DNA of 64,000 nt from Leifsonia sp. TF02-11 (GTDB lineage: Bacteria > Actinomycetota > Actinomycetes > Actinomycetales > Microbacteriaceae), in the NCBI RefSeq assembly GCF_017565305.1, contig NZ_JAGEKP010000005.1, positions 1 to 64,000 on the forward strand, read 5' to 3'. Made by a program: the position numbers and the translations under genes. A model generated the notes under the pieces. It saw nothing but the letters and a program-made list of their open reading frames with translations. It was not told the DNA's origin and made no database searches. This document shows, one piece after another, positions 44,367 to 54,726 of the stretch. The first letter of the stretch is position 1. Each line of letters begins with the position of its first letter.

Positions 44367-45248
44367 GTGACGGCGAAGATTCTGGACGGCAAGGCGACAG
44401 CGGCCGAGATCAAGGCGGAGCTGAAGGAGCGCGTGAGCGCGCTGCGCGAGCACGGGGTGGTTCCCGGTCTCGGCACCATCCTGGTCGGCGACGACCCCGG
44501 TTCGCAGTGGTACGTCGCGGGAAAGCACCGCGACTGCGCGGAGGTCGGCATCGCGTCGATCCGCCGCGACCTCCCGGCGGACATCTCGCAGGCCGAGCTG
44601 GAGGCCGTGGTCGAGGAGCTCAACGACGACCCCGACTGCACCGGGTTCATCGTGCAGCTCCCGCTGCCGTCGCACATCGACACTGACGCCATCCTCGAGC
44701 TCGTCGATCCCGCCAAGGACGCGGACGGCCTCCACCCCACGAACCTCGGCCGGCTCGTGCTCAACGTCAACCGCCCGATCACGACGCCGCTGCCGTGCAC
44801 TCCGCGCGGCGTGATCGACCTGATGCTGCGCCACGGGATCGACTTGAAGGGCAAGGACGTCGTGGTCGTCGGCCGCGGCGTGACCGTGGGTCGGGCCATC
44901 GGTTCGCTGCTCACCCGCCGCGAGTTCAACGCCACCGTCACGCTGACGCACACGGGCACCGTCGACCTGGACGAGCATCTGCGTCGGGCCGACATCATCG
45001 TCGCCGCCGCGGGCGTGGCCGGACTGGTCACCGCCGCCAACGTGAAGCCGGGCGCCGTCGTGCTCGATGTCGGCGTGAGCCGCGTCGAGGACCCGGTGAC
45101 CGGCAAGAGCGTCGTGGCAGGCGACGTGGCCGCGGACGTCGCCGAGGTGGCCTCGTGGGTGTCGCCCAACCCCGGCGGCGTCGGCCCGATGACCCGCGCG
45201 CTGCTGCTGCAGAACGTGGTCGAGTCGGCCGAGCGGGCACTGGCGTGA
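44367..45248 (+). CDS. folD: methylenetetrahydrofolate dehydrogenase/cyclohydrolase
   Basis: 293 aa bifunctional FolD: the catalytic region [21 protein letters not shown] (Tyr and Lys), [21 protein letters not shown] and the NADP loop [13 protein letters not shown]. The usual Ser in GRSxxVG is replaced by Gly here (GRGVTVG), seen in some actinobacteria. It converts methylene-THF to 10-formyl-THF. The GTG follows GGAGG. The next gene overlaps its stop by 4 nt. Confidence 0.95.
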   Translation: MTAKILDGKATAAEIKAELKERVSALREHGVVPGLGTILVGDDPGSQWYVAGKHRDCAEVGIASIRRDLPADISQAELEAVVEELNDDPDCTGFIVQLPLPSHIDTDAILELVDPAKDADGLHPTNLGRLVLNVNRPITTPLPCTPRGVIDLMLRHGIDLKGKDVVVVGRGVTVGRAIGSLLTRREFNATVTLTHTGTVDLDEHLRRADIIVAAAGVAGLVTAANVKPGAVVLDVGVSRVEDPVTGKSVVAGDVAADVAEVASWVSPNPGGVGPMTRALLLQNVVESAERALA

Positions 45249-45730
45249 CCGACGCCGAGCGCACGCACCCCGCCGTCGAGCGGGTGGAGGCCGCCCTCCT
45301 CGAGGCCGGGATCGAGCCGCGCGTGCGCTGGTTCGAGTCCGCGACGCCGACAGCGGTCTCGGCCGCGGCGGAGCTCGGCGTGGAGGTCGGCGCCATCGCC
45401 AACTCCCTGGTGTTCACGATCGACGGCGCACCGCTGCTGGTCATGACCTCGGGAGCGCACCGCGTCGACACCGCGTTTCTGGGGGAGCGGCTCGGCGGGC
45501 GCATCCGCCGCGCCGACGCCGACACCGTGAAGGCCGCGACCGGTCAGACGATCGGCGGTGTCGCGCCGCTCGGCCATCCCGAGCGGCTGCGCACCGTCGT
45601 CGACATCGCTCTCGCCGGCTATCCCGAGGTCTGGGCCGCCGCCGGTCACGCGCACACGGTCTTCCCGACGACGTTCGACGAGCTCGTGCGCATCACCGGC
45701 GGCGAGCCCGCCCCCGTCGAACCCTCCTGA
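45245..45730 (+). CDS. YbaK/ProX-type aminoacyl-tRNA deacylase
   Basis: 161 aa YbaK-fold domain: [24 protein letters not shown] and the [13 protein letters not shown] loop that closes the active site. Relatives hydrolyse mischarged Cys-tRNA(Pro) or Ala-tRNA(Pro). Coupled to folD (GTGA overlap), the last gene of the riboswitch operon. Confidence 0.88.
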   Translation: MTDAERTHPAVERVEAALLEAGIEPRVRWFESATPTAVSAAAELGVEVGAIANSLVFTIDGAPLLVMTSGAHRVDTAFLGERLGGRIRRADADTVKAATGQTIGGVAPLGHPERLRTVVDIALAGYPEVWAAAGHAHTVFPTTFDELVRITGGEPAPVEPS

Positions 45731-45736
45731 CCAGCC

Positions 45737-45798
45737 ATCGCTTCCTCACCTTCTCCCGCAACACGCCGTGCGTAGGCGGGAGAAAGTGAGGAAGCGAT
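45737..45798. terminator. 23-bp hairpin with one mismatch between convergent genes
   Basis: Arms 45737-45759 and 45776-45798 pair with a single C/A mismatch at 45750/45785. It fills almost the whole gap between the YbaK gene and the convergent carbonic anhydrase gene and would serve both. Confidence 0.75.
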
Positions 45799-45800
45799 TG

Positions 45801-46313
45801 CTACGGGGCGGGGTGTTGGGTGACGTGGGTGAGGTAGGCGGCGGCGTTGCGGAGGATGCCGGCGCGTTCGTCGTCGGTGAGCTCACGGCGCACCTTGCCG
45901 GGGACGCCCGCGACGAGGGATCCGGGCGGGATGACCGCGCCCTCCAGCACAACGGTGCCGGCCGCGAGCAGCGATCCGGCGCCCACCACGGCTCCGTTGA
46001 GTACGGTCGCGTGCATTCCGACCAGCACGCCGTCCTCGATCGTGCAGCCGTGCAGCACGGCGTTGTGACCGACGGAGACGTCGGCGCCGATGGTGAGCGG
46101 GAAGCCGTGGTCGACGTGGCACGACACGTTGTCCTGGAGGTTGCTCCGCTCGCCGACGACGATGTCCTCGGCCTCCGCCCGCAGCACGGCGTTGTACCAG
46201 ACGCTGGATCCGGGACGGAGGTGCACGCGCCCGGCGAGCACAGCGCCGACGGCGACGAACGCATCGTCGGCGACGCTGGGGGTGGAGCCGTCGGTGAGGC
46301 TGATGATGGTCAT
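45801..46313 (-). CDS. gamma-carbonic anhydrase-like hexapeptide protein
   Basis: 170 aa left-handed beta-helix protein: hexapeptide turns such as LRPGSSVWYNAVLRAEAEDIVVG, then the histidine ligands in DNVSCHVDHGFPLTIG and VGHNAVLHGCTI. It is of the YrdA/PaaY type and could be a zinc/iron carbonic anhydrase or a CoA thioesterase. ATG 46313 lies 6 nt after TAGGGT (46320-46325), a leaderless start. Confidence 0.9.
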   Translation of the reverse strand: MTIISLTDGSTPSVADDAFVAVGAVLAGRVHLRPGSSVWYNAVLRAEAEDIVVGERSNLQDNVSCHVDHGFPLTIGADVSVGHNAVLHGCTIEDGVLVGMHATVLNGAVVGAGSLLAAGTVVLEGAVIPPGSLVAGVPGKVRRELTDDERAGILRNAAAYLTHVTQHPAP

Positions 46314-46336
46314 GACTTCACCCTACGGGGAGCCGC

Positions 46337-47125
46337 TCACTCCGCGACGACCACGAACCGCTTGCGCACGACGCGCTCCCCTGGCCCGTCGTGGAGGTCG
46401 TCGAGCGCCGAGCGGACCCGGTCGAGGATGCGTGGCGGGAGCGCGAGGGGCAGCTCGTCGGGTTGGTCGAGGGTGCCGGGCGGATAGACCACGCCCGGGG
46501 TCGCCGACATCTCGACGTGCGCACCGCGCAGCTCCCGCAGCGGAGCGGTCGGGGCGTCGCGGAAGCGTTGCAGCCGTTCGATCGTCGCGACGTACTGGGG
46601 GAGGTCGCGCACGTAGAGGTGGCCGGGGAGGACGGTGTCGCCGGTGAAGAGGATGCCGGTCTCGCGGTCGAAGAAGGCGACCGCCGAGGGCTCGTGACCG
46701 GGTCCGCCGATCACATCGACGATGCGCCGGCCGAGGTCGAACTCCACGGTCTCGTCGGGCCAGGAGCGGAAACCGAAGAACGCGATCACCTGGGCCGGCG
46801 TCGTGCCGACGACCGTCGTGCCCGGCCGGCTGGCGAGGAGAGCGTCGCCGGCGATGTGGTCGCGGTGCGCGTGGCTGTGCGCCACCACCAGCGGGTACGG
46901 CCGGGTGAAGACCGCGGGATTTCGGCGCAGCCAAGTGTCGGTGAGGGCGTCGACGGTGCCGCGCAACGGGAATACCTGCTCGTCGCCGGTGGCGCCGGTG
47001 TCGATCAGGAGCGCCCGCTCCCGCCCGAAGAGCAGGAACAGGAACGGCGCCTCCCAGTGCGACGCCTTCGGCTGACGGATCTGAACGGTGTCAGGGCTCA
47101 GCCAGGTGATCTCCGCGTCGGTCAT
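46337..47125 (-). CDS. MBL-fold metallo-hydrolase
   Basis: 262 aa with the metallo-beta-lactamase site HSHAHRDHIAGD, GGPGHEPSAVAFFD and FTGDTVLPGHLYV. Glyoxalase II-like or thioesterase-like hydrolysis is typical; substrate unknown. CAGAAT ends 6 nt before ATG 47125, again a leaderless layout. Confidence 0.88.
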   Translation of the reverse strand: MTDAEITWLSPDTVQIRQPKASHWEAPFLFLLFGRERALLIDTGATGDEQVFPLRGTVDALTDTWLRRNPAVFTRPYPLVVAHSHAHRDHIAGDALLASRPGTTVVGTTPAQVIAFFGFRSWPDETVEFDLGRRIVDVIGGPGHEPSAVAFFDRETGILFTGDTVLPGHLYVRDLPQYVATIERLQRFRDAPTAPLRELRGAHVEMSATPGVVYPPGTLDQPDELPLALPPRILDRVRSALDDLHDGPGERVVRKRFVVVAE

Positions 47126-47192
47126 CGTCCCATTCTGGCGAACACCCGTGACGAACGGATGAACGAGCGAACCGAGGGACGGCCGGATGGAC

Positions 47193-49540
<2,348 letters not shown>

Positions 49541-49546
49541 GCGTCC

Positions 49547-49593
49547 CTTTCGTTTGCGAAAGCAAATGTACTCAATGACTTGCGGATTGACAA
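49547..49593. promoter_or_regulatory. divergent gal promoter with CTTTCG-TTTG-CGAAAG operator
   Basis: On the minus strand TTGTCA (49588-49593), a 17-bp spacer and TACATT (49565-49570) make a near-consensus galTK promoter. TTGACA (49587-49592) on the plus strand can serve as -35 for the DeoR gene, so the two promoters share their -35 region. A perfect 6-bp-arm palindrome (49547-49562) sits just downstream of the gal -10, where a repressor would block elongation. Confidence 0.65.
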
Positions 49594-49622
49594 GAAAACG
49601 CAAGCGCAGGAGCATTGCCGGT

Positions 49623-50408
49623 ATGACCGAACCGCTGCCGGCCGCCCTCCGTCGCGAGCGGATGCTCGAACTGATCGGGCGATCCGGCTTCGTCCGCGTC
49701 GCCGAGCTGAGCGAGGAGTTCCAGGTCTCCGACGTGACCGTGCGCACCGACCTCGACGCGCTCGACGCGCAGCAGAGCATCCGGCGAGTCCACGGCGGGG
49801 CCGTGCTCCGGGCGGCGGGGACCCGCGAGGCGAGCTTCGAGGAGGCACTCGAGTCGTCGGCGGAGGAGAAGCGCCGCATCGGCACCGCCGCAGCGGCCCT
49901 GGTCGAGTCGGGAAGCAGCGTCCTTCTCGACGTCGGTACCACGACCGCCGCCATCGCCCGCGCCCTGGCCGACCGTGACGACCTGGAGGACGTCACGGTC
50001 ATCACCAACGGGCTCACGATCGCGCTCGAGCTCGAGCGCGCGATCCCGCGGTTCCAGGTGGTGGTCACCGGAGGCACCTTGCGACCGCTGCAGCACTCGC
50101 TGGTGGAGCCGCTGGCCTCCACGCTGTTGGAGCGCGTGCACGCCGACCTGGCGTTCATCGGCTGCACCGGCGTGCATCCGGTCGGCGGCGTCACGAACGT
50201 GAACCTGCCGGAGGCCGACCTCAAGCGCGTGATGGTCGCGACCTGCAGCCGGGCGCTCGTGGTCGCCGACGGCTCCAAGCTCGGCCGCACGCACGTCGGC
50301 CGCATCGCCGCGATCGACGAGGTGGCCGGCCTGCTCACGGGGGAGTCGGCCGACCGGGACGAGGTTCGGGCGCTCCGGGCGGCGGGCCTGCCCGTGACCA
50401 TCGCCTGA
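49623..50408 (+). CDS. DeoR-family regulator of galactose genes
   Basis: 261 aa: DeoR helix-turn-helix (VRVAELSEEFQVSDVTVRTDL) and sensor motifs DVGTTTAAIARAL, HADLAFIGCTGVHP and VVADGSKLGRTHV. Divergent from galTK and followed by galM, so galactose-derived phosphates are its likely inducer. AGGAG lies 10 nt before the ATG. Confidence 0.9.
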   Translation: MTEPLPAALRRERMLELIGRSGFVRVAELSEEFQVSDVTVRTDLDALDAQQSIRRVHGGAVLRAAGTREASFEEALESSAEEKRRIGTAAAALVESGSSVLLDVGTTTAAIARALADRDDLEDVTVITNGLTIALELERAIPRFQVVVTGGTLRPLQHSLVEPLASTLLERVHADLAFIGCTGVHPVGGVTNVNLPEADLKRVMVATCSRALVVADGSKLGRTHVGRIAAIDEVAGLLTGESADRDEVRALRAAGLPVTIA

Positions 50409-50424
50409 GTAATACGCTGTGCCC

Positions 50425-51360
50425 ATGCGCGCACCGACCGGAGAACAGTACGAACTCGAGTTCGGCGACCTGACCGCGACGATCACGCAGGTCGCGGCCG
50501 GCGTCCGAACCCTCCGCTACGGCGGCGCTGACCTGGTCGAGCCCTTCCCGGAGGAGGCCACGCCTCCCTCCGCCGACGGCATCGTGCTGGTGCCGTGGCC
50601 CAACCGGGTGAAGGACGGCGTGTGGGAGTTGGACGGCGTCCCGCAGCGGCTGGCCATCACGGAGCCGGCTCTCGGGAACGCCTCGCACGGTCTGCTGCGG
50701 TTCCGCCCGTATGCGCTTGTCGAGCGGTCCGAGTCCGCGGTCACCCAGGGTGCGACCATCTACCCGGAGCCCGGCTATCCGTTCGTGCTCGACACCACGG
50801 TCACGCACGAGCTCGACACGGAGGGGCTGACGGTCACCCACACGGTCACCAATCGCAGCCGTCGAACCGCGCCCGTCGCGATCGGCGCGCACCCCTATCT
50901 GCGGGTCGGCGACGTGCCGCCCACCCAGTTGACGCTGACGGTGCGCGCCGGAACGCGGTTCGAGACCGACGACCGTCTCAACGTGGTCGGCGAGACAGCG
51001 GTCGCAGGCACGGCGTACGACCTGTCCGCAGGGCGGATCGTCGCAGAGCTCGACCTGAACGACGGGTTCGGCGAGCTCCCGTCGCCCGTCGAGCACACTC
51101 TGGCCGCGGCGGACGGCCGCACCGTCACCCTGTGGGGCGATGCGTCCTTCGCCTACGTGCAGCTGTTCACCCACCGCGCCTTCGCCACGAAGGAGGCGGG
51201 GGAGGTGGCGCTCGCGGTGGAGCCCATGACGGCGCCGGCGAACGCGCTCAACACCGGTCGGGGCCTGCGCTGGCTGGAGCCGGACGAGACCTGGACGGCG
51301 CAGTGGGGCATCCGCCCCCGCGGGTTCGCCGGCGACTCCTACCTGGCGAGCTGGGGGTAG
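50425..51360 (+). CDS. galM: aldose 1-epimerase
   Basis: 311 aa galactose mutarotase-like: VLVPWPNRVKDGVWELDG (with Asn-Arg), NASHGLLRF (catalytic His) and IGAHPYLRVG; the Glu base probably lies near VEPMTAPANALNTG. It interconverts alpha and beta sugars for GalK. ATG 50425 follows TACGCT (50413-50418) by exactly 6 nt, so it has its own leaderless promoter despite the 16-nt gap to the DeoR gene. Confidence 0.9.
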   Translation: MRAPTGEQYELEFGDLTATITQVAAGVRTLRYGGADLVEPFPEEATPPSADGIVLVPWPNRVKDGVWELDGVPQRLAITEPALGNASHGLLRFRPYALVERSESAVTQGATIYPEPGYPFVLDTTVTHELDTEGLTVTHTVTNRSRRTAPVAIGAHPYLRVGDVPPTQLTLTVRAGTRFETDDRLNVVGETAVAGTAYDLSAGRIVAELDLNDGFGELPSPVEHTLAAADGRTVTLWGDASFAYVQLFTHRAFATKEAGEVALAVEPMTAPANALNTGRGLRWLEPDETWTAQWGIRPRGFAGDSYLASWG

Positions 51361-52043
51361 AGGGCACGCACGTCCTCGTGCAGCACGGACTTCACGCGCT
51401 GCGCGGTCTCCCCGACGATCGCCTCGGCGCCTCCGGCGGCCACGGTGTCGAGTGCCTCGGTCACGACCTGGGCCGGCGGCACCTTGTAACCCTCAGCGTC
51501 CGCTGCCATCTCGGTGTCCACGTAGCCGACGTGGACGCCGACGACCTGGATGCCCTGGGGTGCAAGCTCGACGCGCGTCGAGTTGCTCGCCGACCAGAGT
51601 GCGGCCTTGGTCGCGCTGTAGGAGCCGACCGCATACCAGCTCAGCGCGGAGTGCATGTTCACGATCGCGCCGCCCCCGTTGTCGGCGATACCCGGGGCGA
51701 ACGCGCGGGTCACCAGCACAGGGCCCCAGAAGTTGGTGTCGAACTCGCGGTGGATCTGCTCGAGGTCGCCGGTCACGAGCGACTGGTTGACGCCGATGCC
51801 CGCGTTGTTGACCAGCACGGTCACGTCGGGCGCGGCCTCCGCAGCGCGCCGGATGCTGTCGGCGTCGGTGACGTCCAGTTCGAGCGGGACGACGCGCGGG
51901 TCGGTGACCGCGACGGTCTCGGGGCGGCGCGCGGCCGCGTAGACCTTCGCGGCGCCGCGCTCGAGGAGCTCTGCGACGAACGCGGCGCCCAGGCCGCGGT
52001 TGGCGCCGGTGACGAGGGCGACGCGCCCGGTGAGATCTGTCAT
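51339..52043 (-). CDS. short-chain dehydrogenase/reductase under TetR control
   Basis: 234 aa SDR: VTGANRGLGAAF, VNNAGIG, the catalytic Ser and YSATK. Its 3' end overlaps the convergent galM end by 22 nt. Its promoter region contains paired TetR-type operators shared with the divergent regulator, so it is probably induced by the TetR ligand. Substrate unknown. Confidence 0.9.
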   Translation of the reverse strand: MTDLTGRVALVTGANRGLGAAFVAELLERGAAKVYAAARRPETVAVTDPRVVPLELDVTDADSIRRAAEAAPDVTVLVNNAGIGVNQSLVTGDLEQIHREFDTNFWGPVLVTRAFAPGIADNGGGAIVNMHSALSWYAVGSYSATKAALWSASNSTRVELAPQGIQVVGVHVGYVDTEMAADAEGYKVPPAQVVTEALDTVAAGGAEAIVGETAQRVKSVLHEDVRALYPQLAR

Positions 52044-52055
52044 GAGGGTCCTCCA

Positions 52056-52104
52056 AAAGTAAACCGATCTGTTTCCGGCCAATGTACACAGATCGGTTTA
52101 CTTT
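52056..52104. promoter_or_regulatory. twin TetR operators in an extended inverted repeat
   Basis: A perfect 17-bp inverted repeat (52056-52072 with 52088-52104). Each arm contains a near-palindromic site of the form AAAC-N-GATC-N-GTTT, centred 27-30 bp apart. It covers both divergent promoters. Confidence 0.75.
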
Positions 52105-52132
52105 GTGCAAGCGTGCCCCTAGAATCGTCTGC

Positions 52133-52720
52133 ATGACGTCGACCATCCCCGCCCGCCCCCGACCCAGGGAGCGCGTGCTCGACGCCGCGGCGCGACTCTT
52201 CATCCGCGAGGGCGTCAACGCCGTCGGAGTCGACCGACTCGCGCAGGAGGCCCAGGTCTCCAAGCGTTCCATCTACCAGCACTTCGCGAGTAAAGACGCG
52301 ATCGTGGCCGACATGCTCCGCGAATACGGTCCGCGCGTGGTCGCGGGGTACTTCTGCGCGGAGGACGACGGGCGCTCACCGCGCGAACGGGTGCTGCACG
52401 TCTACGACGCCCTCCATAGCGCGGCGGAGGCCGGGGACTTCTTCGGTTGCCCGTTCGTCAACGTCGCCACCGAGCTGCGCGATCGCAACCATCCGGCGGC
52501 CGTGGTCGCGCAGCACTTCAAGGGGGAGCTGACGGCGTACTTCCAGCGCCAGGCGGAGGCGGCGGGTGCGAGGTCGCCGCACGTGCTCGCCGTGCAGCTG
52601 ACCCTCCTGTTCGACGGCGCGTCGGCGAGTGCGGCGATGTGCGGGGGGACCCCGCTCGCCGCACGTCTCGCGGCGGAGCAGCTCTGGGATGCGGCGGTCA
52701 GCGCCGGCCGGAGCGCTTGA
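52133..52720 (+). CDS. TetR-family repressor
   Basis: 195 aa: N-terminal helix-turn-helix (VGVDRLAQEAQVSKRSIYQHFASKD as the recognition region) and a ligand domain with GCPFVNVATEL. It probably represses itself and the divergent SDR through the twin operators. ATG 52133 lies 7 nt after TAGAAT (52120-52125), a leaderless start. Confidence 0.92.
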   Translation: MTSTIPARPRPRERVLDAAARLFIREGVNAVGVDRLAQEAQVSKRSIYQHFASKDAIVADMLREYGPRVVAGYFCAEDDGRSPRERVLHVYDALHSAAEAGDFFGCPFVNVATELRDRNHPAAVVAQHFKGELTAYFQRQAEAAGARSPHVLAVQLTLLFDGASASAAMCGGTPLAARLAAEQLWDAAVSAGRSA

Positions 52721-52841
52721 TAGTCTCCTCCATCGCGGGATCCGCCTCGTGGAGGATGTCCCGCAGTTCGCCGAGGACCTGCTGCTGCCACAGCGGCAGC
52801 CCGTTCAGGTACGCATCCACCCGCGGGTCGCGCTCGCTCAT
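52698..52841 (-). pseudogene. truncated DUF1801-like protein remnant
   Basis: 47 codons reading as the N-terminus of a DUF1801-like protein (RVDAYLNGLPLWQQQVLGEL, then LHEADPAMEETIKR). Full-length relatives run on for about 80 more residues. Here the match breaks after EETIKRS at a stop lying inside the 3' end of the TetR gene. TAGGGT ends 6 nt before the ATG, so the promoter and start are intact while the body is gone, suggesting deletion at the TetR junction. Confidence 0.6.
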
Positions 52842-52878
52842 GGCGTCACCCTACGCCGTCGGCGTGAGGGCCGTGACG

Positions 52879-53982
52879 TCACGGCGCGATCGACAGGAAG
52901 ATGAACGCCGCGAAGATGATGAGGTGGATGCCGCCCTTGATGCGGGCCGCCTGGCCGGGCATGATCGTCAGGATGCTGATGACGACCGTCAGCATCAGCA
53001 GCACGATCTGGCTGGAGCCGAGACCCAGGTGCAGCGGACCGGGGAGCCAGATCGACGCGACCGCGATCGCGGGGATGGTGAGTCCGATGCTCGCGATCGC
53101 CGAGCCCAGGGCGAGGTTCAGGCTGGTCTGCATGCGGTTGCGCCGCGCTGCCTTCGATGCGGCGATGCCCTCCGGCAGTAGCACCAGGAGTGCGATGATC
53201 ACACCCACGAACGACTGCGGGAGGCCGATCCCGGTCACGGCGCGCTCGATCGGAGTCGACTCCAGCTTGGCGAGCCCCACGACCGCGACGAGCGCGACGA
53301 GGAGCAGGCCGACGCTGATGAGCGCGGTGCGGTTCGAGGGGGCGTCCGCGTGGGTCTCCTCGTCGTCGGAGAGGGGCTTGCCTTTGGGCGACACCGGCAG
53401 GAAGAAGTCGCGGTGCGCGAAGGTCTGCGTGAAGACGAACATCCCGTAGAGCAGCACGGAGGCGATCGCCGCGAACGTGAGCTGGCTGGGCGAGAACTCG
53501 GGGCCGGGCGTCGCCTCGGTGAAGGTCGGGAGCACCATCGTGAGCGTCGCCATCGCGGTCACCGTCCCGAGCGCCGCTCCGCTGCCCTGCGCGTTGAACG
53601 TCGTGGTCTCGCGTCGCGAGGCGCTCAACAGCAGGCTGAGCCCGACGATGCCGTTCATCGTGATCATCACGGCGGAGAAGACCGTGTCGCGTGCCAGCGT
53701 CGCGCTGTCCTTGCCCGTCGTCATGAGTGTGACGATCAGGGCCACCTCGATGATCGTCACGGCCACCGCGAGCACGAGCGACCCGAAGGGCTCGCCGACC
53801 CGGTGCGCCACGACCTCCGCGTGCTGCACCGCCGCCAGCACCGTTCCCGCCAGGACGACGGCGATCAGGGCGACAGCCAGCGGCTGGAGCTCGACCGTCC
53901 AGAAAGCGACGAGCACGACGATGCCGACGATCGGGACGAAGACCGTCCACCAACGGGCGAGCCACTGACCGAACGCTTTCAT
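52879..53982 (-). CDS. calcium/proton antiporter (ChaA/CaCA family)
   Basis: 367 aa with about 11 membrane segments and two inverted alpha repeats containing acidic motifs: FTEATPGPEFSPSQL in the first and VLLPEGIAASKAARRNRMQTSL in the second. It would export Ca2+ (or Na+/K+) in exchange for protons. CAGTAT (53989-53994) ends 6 nt before ATG 53982. Confidence 0.9.
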   Translation of the reverse strand: MKAFGQWLARWWTVFVPIVGIVVLVAFWTVELQPLAVALIAVVLAGTVLAAVQHAEVVAHRVGEPFGSLVLAVAVTIIEVALIVTLMTTGKDSATLARDTVFSAVMITMNGIVGLSLLLSASRRETTTFNAQGSGAALGTVTAMATLTMVLPTFTEATPGPEFSPSQLTFAAIASVLLYGMFVFTQTFAHRDFFLPVSPKGKPLSDDEETHADAPSNRTALISVGLLLVALVAVVGLAKLESTPIERAVTGIGLPQSFVGVIIALLVLLPEGIAASKAARRNRMQTSLNLALGSAIASIGLTIPAIAVASIWLPGPLHLGLGSSQIVLLMLTVVISILTIMPGQAARIKGGIHLIIFAAFIFLSIAP

Positions 53983-54063
53983 GCGTCCATACTGTCAGGA
54001 CGACTGCCGCGAGGGCGGCGCGCCGTCCTGCGACCACCGGCTTCGGCGTGCTGACAATAGAGC

Positions 54064-54684
54064 ATGTCCGCGACCTCCAGCGCCGCCCTCGCACGTGCCG
54101 TCGTCACACTCGCGCTGTCGGCGGCCGTCGTGTTCGGCATCGCGGGCTGCACGGCAGCGGGCGGCCCGTCCACGTCGCCGAGCTCGTCGGAATCGCCGAC
54201 GGACACCGGGTCCGCGTCGCCGCGGCCGACCGGGACCAGCACCGCGCAGCCCGTCGAAGGGCAGTGCGCGACGTCCAGCCTGAAAGGCACCATCGGACAG
54301 GGGGGAGGCGGGGCCGCCGGCAGCGTGGAGGTCACCCTGGTTCTCACCAATCACGGCTCGGCCCAGTGCTCGCTGCAGGGCTGGCCCGGTGTCTCCTTCG
54401 TCGGGGGCGGCAACGGCACCCAGCTCGGCAAGCCGGCCGACTTCGACAGGAGCACCCCGCACGCGACGGTCGTCCTCCGGCCCGGCGGCACCGCACAGGC
54501 GGCGCTGAAGATCGTCCAGGCGATGAACTACCCGGAGGGGGACTGCAAGCCGCAGAAGGCCGACGGGTTCCGCGTCTATCCGCCCGGCTCCACCGAGTCG
54601 CTGTTCGTGAGGGACGACACGGTCACGGCGTGCACGACCACGACCGTCACGCTGCTCACCGTCGGCGCCCTGGCCGCGCCGTGA
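54064..54684 (+). CDS. DUF4232 lipoprotein
   Basis: 206 aa: hydrophobic N-terminus with lipobox IAGC near residue 29, a Ser/Thr/Pro linker, and a DUF4232 domain (VTLVLTNHGSAQCSLQGWPGVSFV) with four Cys in two probable disulfides. Extracytoplasmic; function unknown. GACAAT ends 5 nt before the ATG, close to a leaderless layout. Confidence 0.85.
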   Translation: MSATSSAALARAVVTLALSAAVVFGIAGCTAAGGPSTSPSSSESPTDTGSASPRPTGTSTAQPVEGQCATSSLKGTIGQGGGGAAGSVEVTLVLTNHGSAQCSLQGWPGVSFVGGGNGTQLGKPADFDRSTPHATVVLRPGGTAQAALKIVQAMNYPEGDCKPQKADGFRVYPPGSTESLFVRDDTVTACTTTTVTLLTVGALAAP

Positions 54685-54726
54685 CGCGCCGTGACGCGCC
54701 GCCACGGCGGACGATAGCCTGATTCC

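Noticed and set aside
41217-45248. Apparent 1343-codon open frame spanning GH20, glyA and folD
   Set aside because: Only its last 293 codons are a real protein (FolD, with its own GTG and GGAGG). The earlier part is out-of-frame noise across an operon with strong real genes, including the riboswitch.
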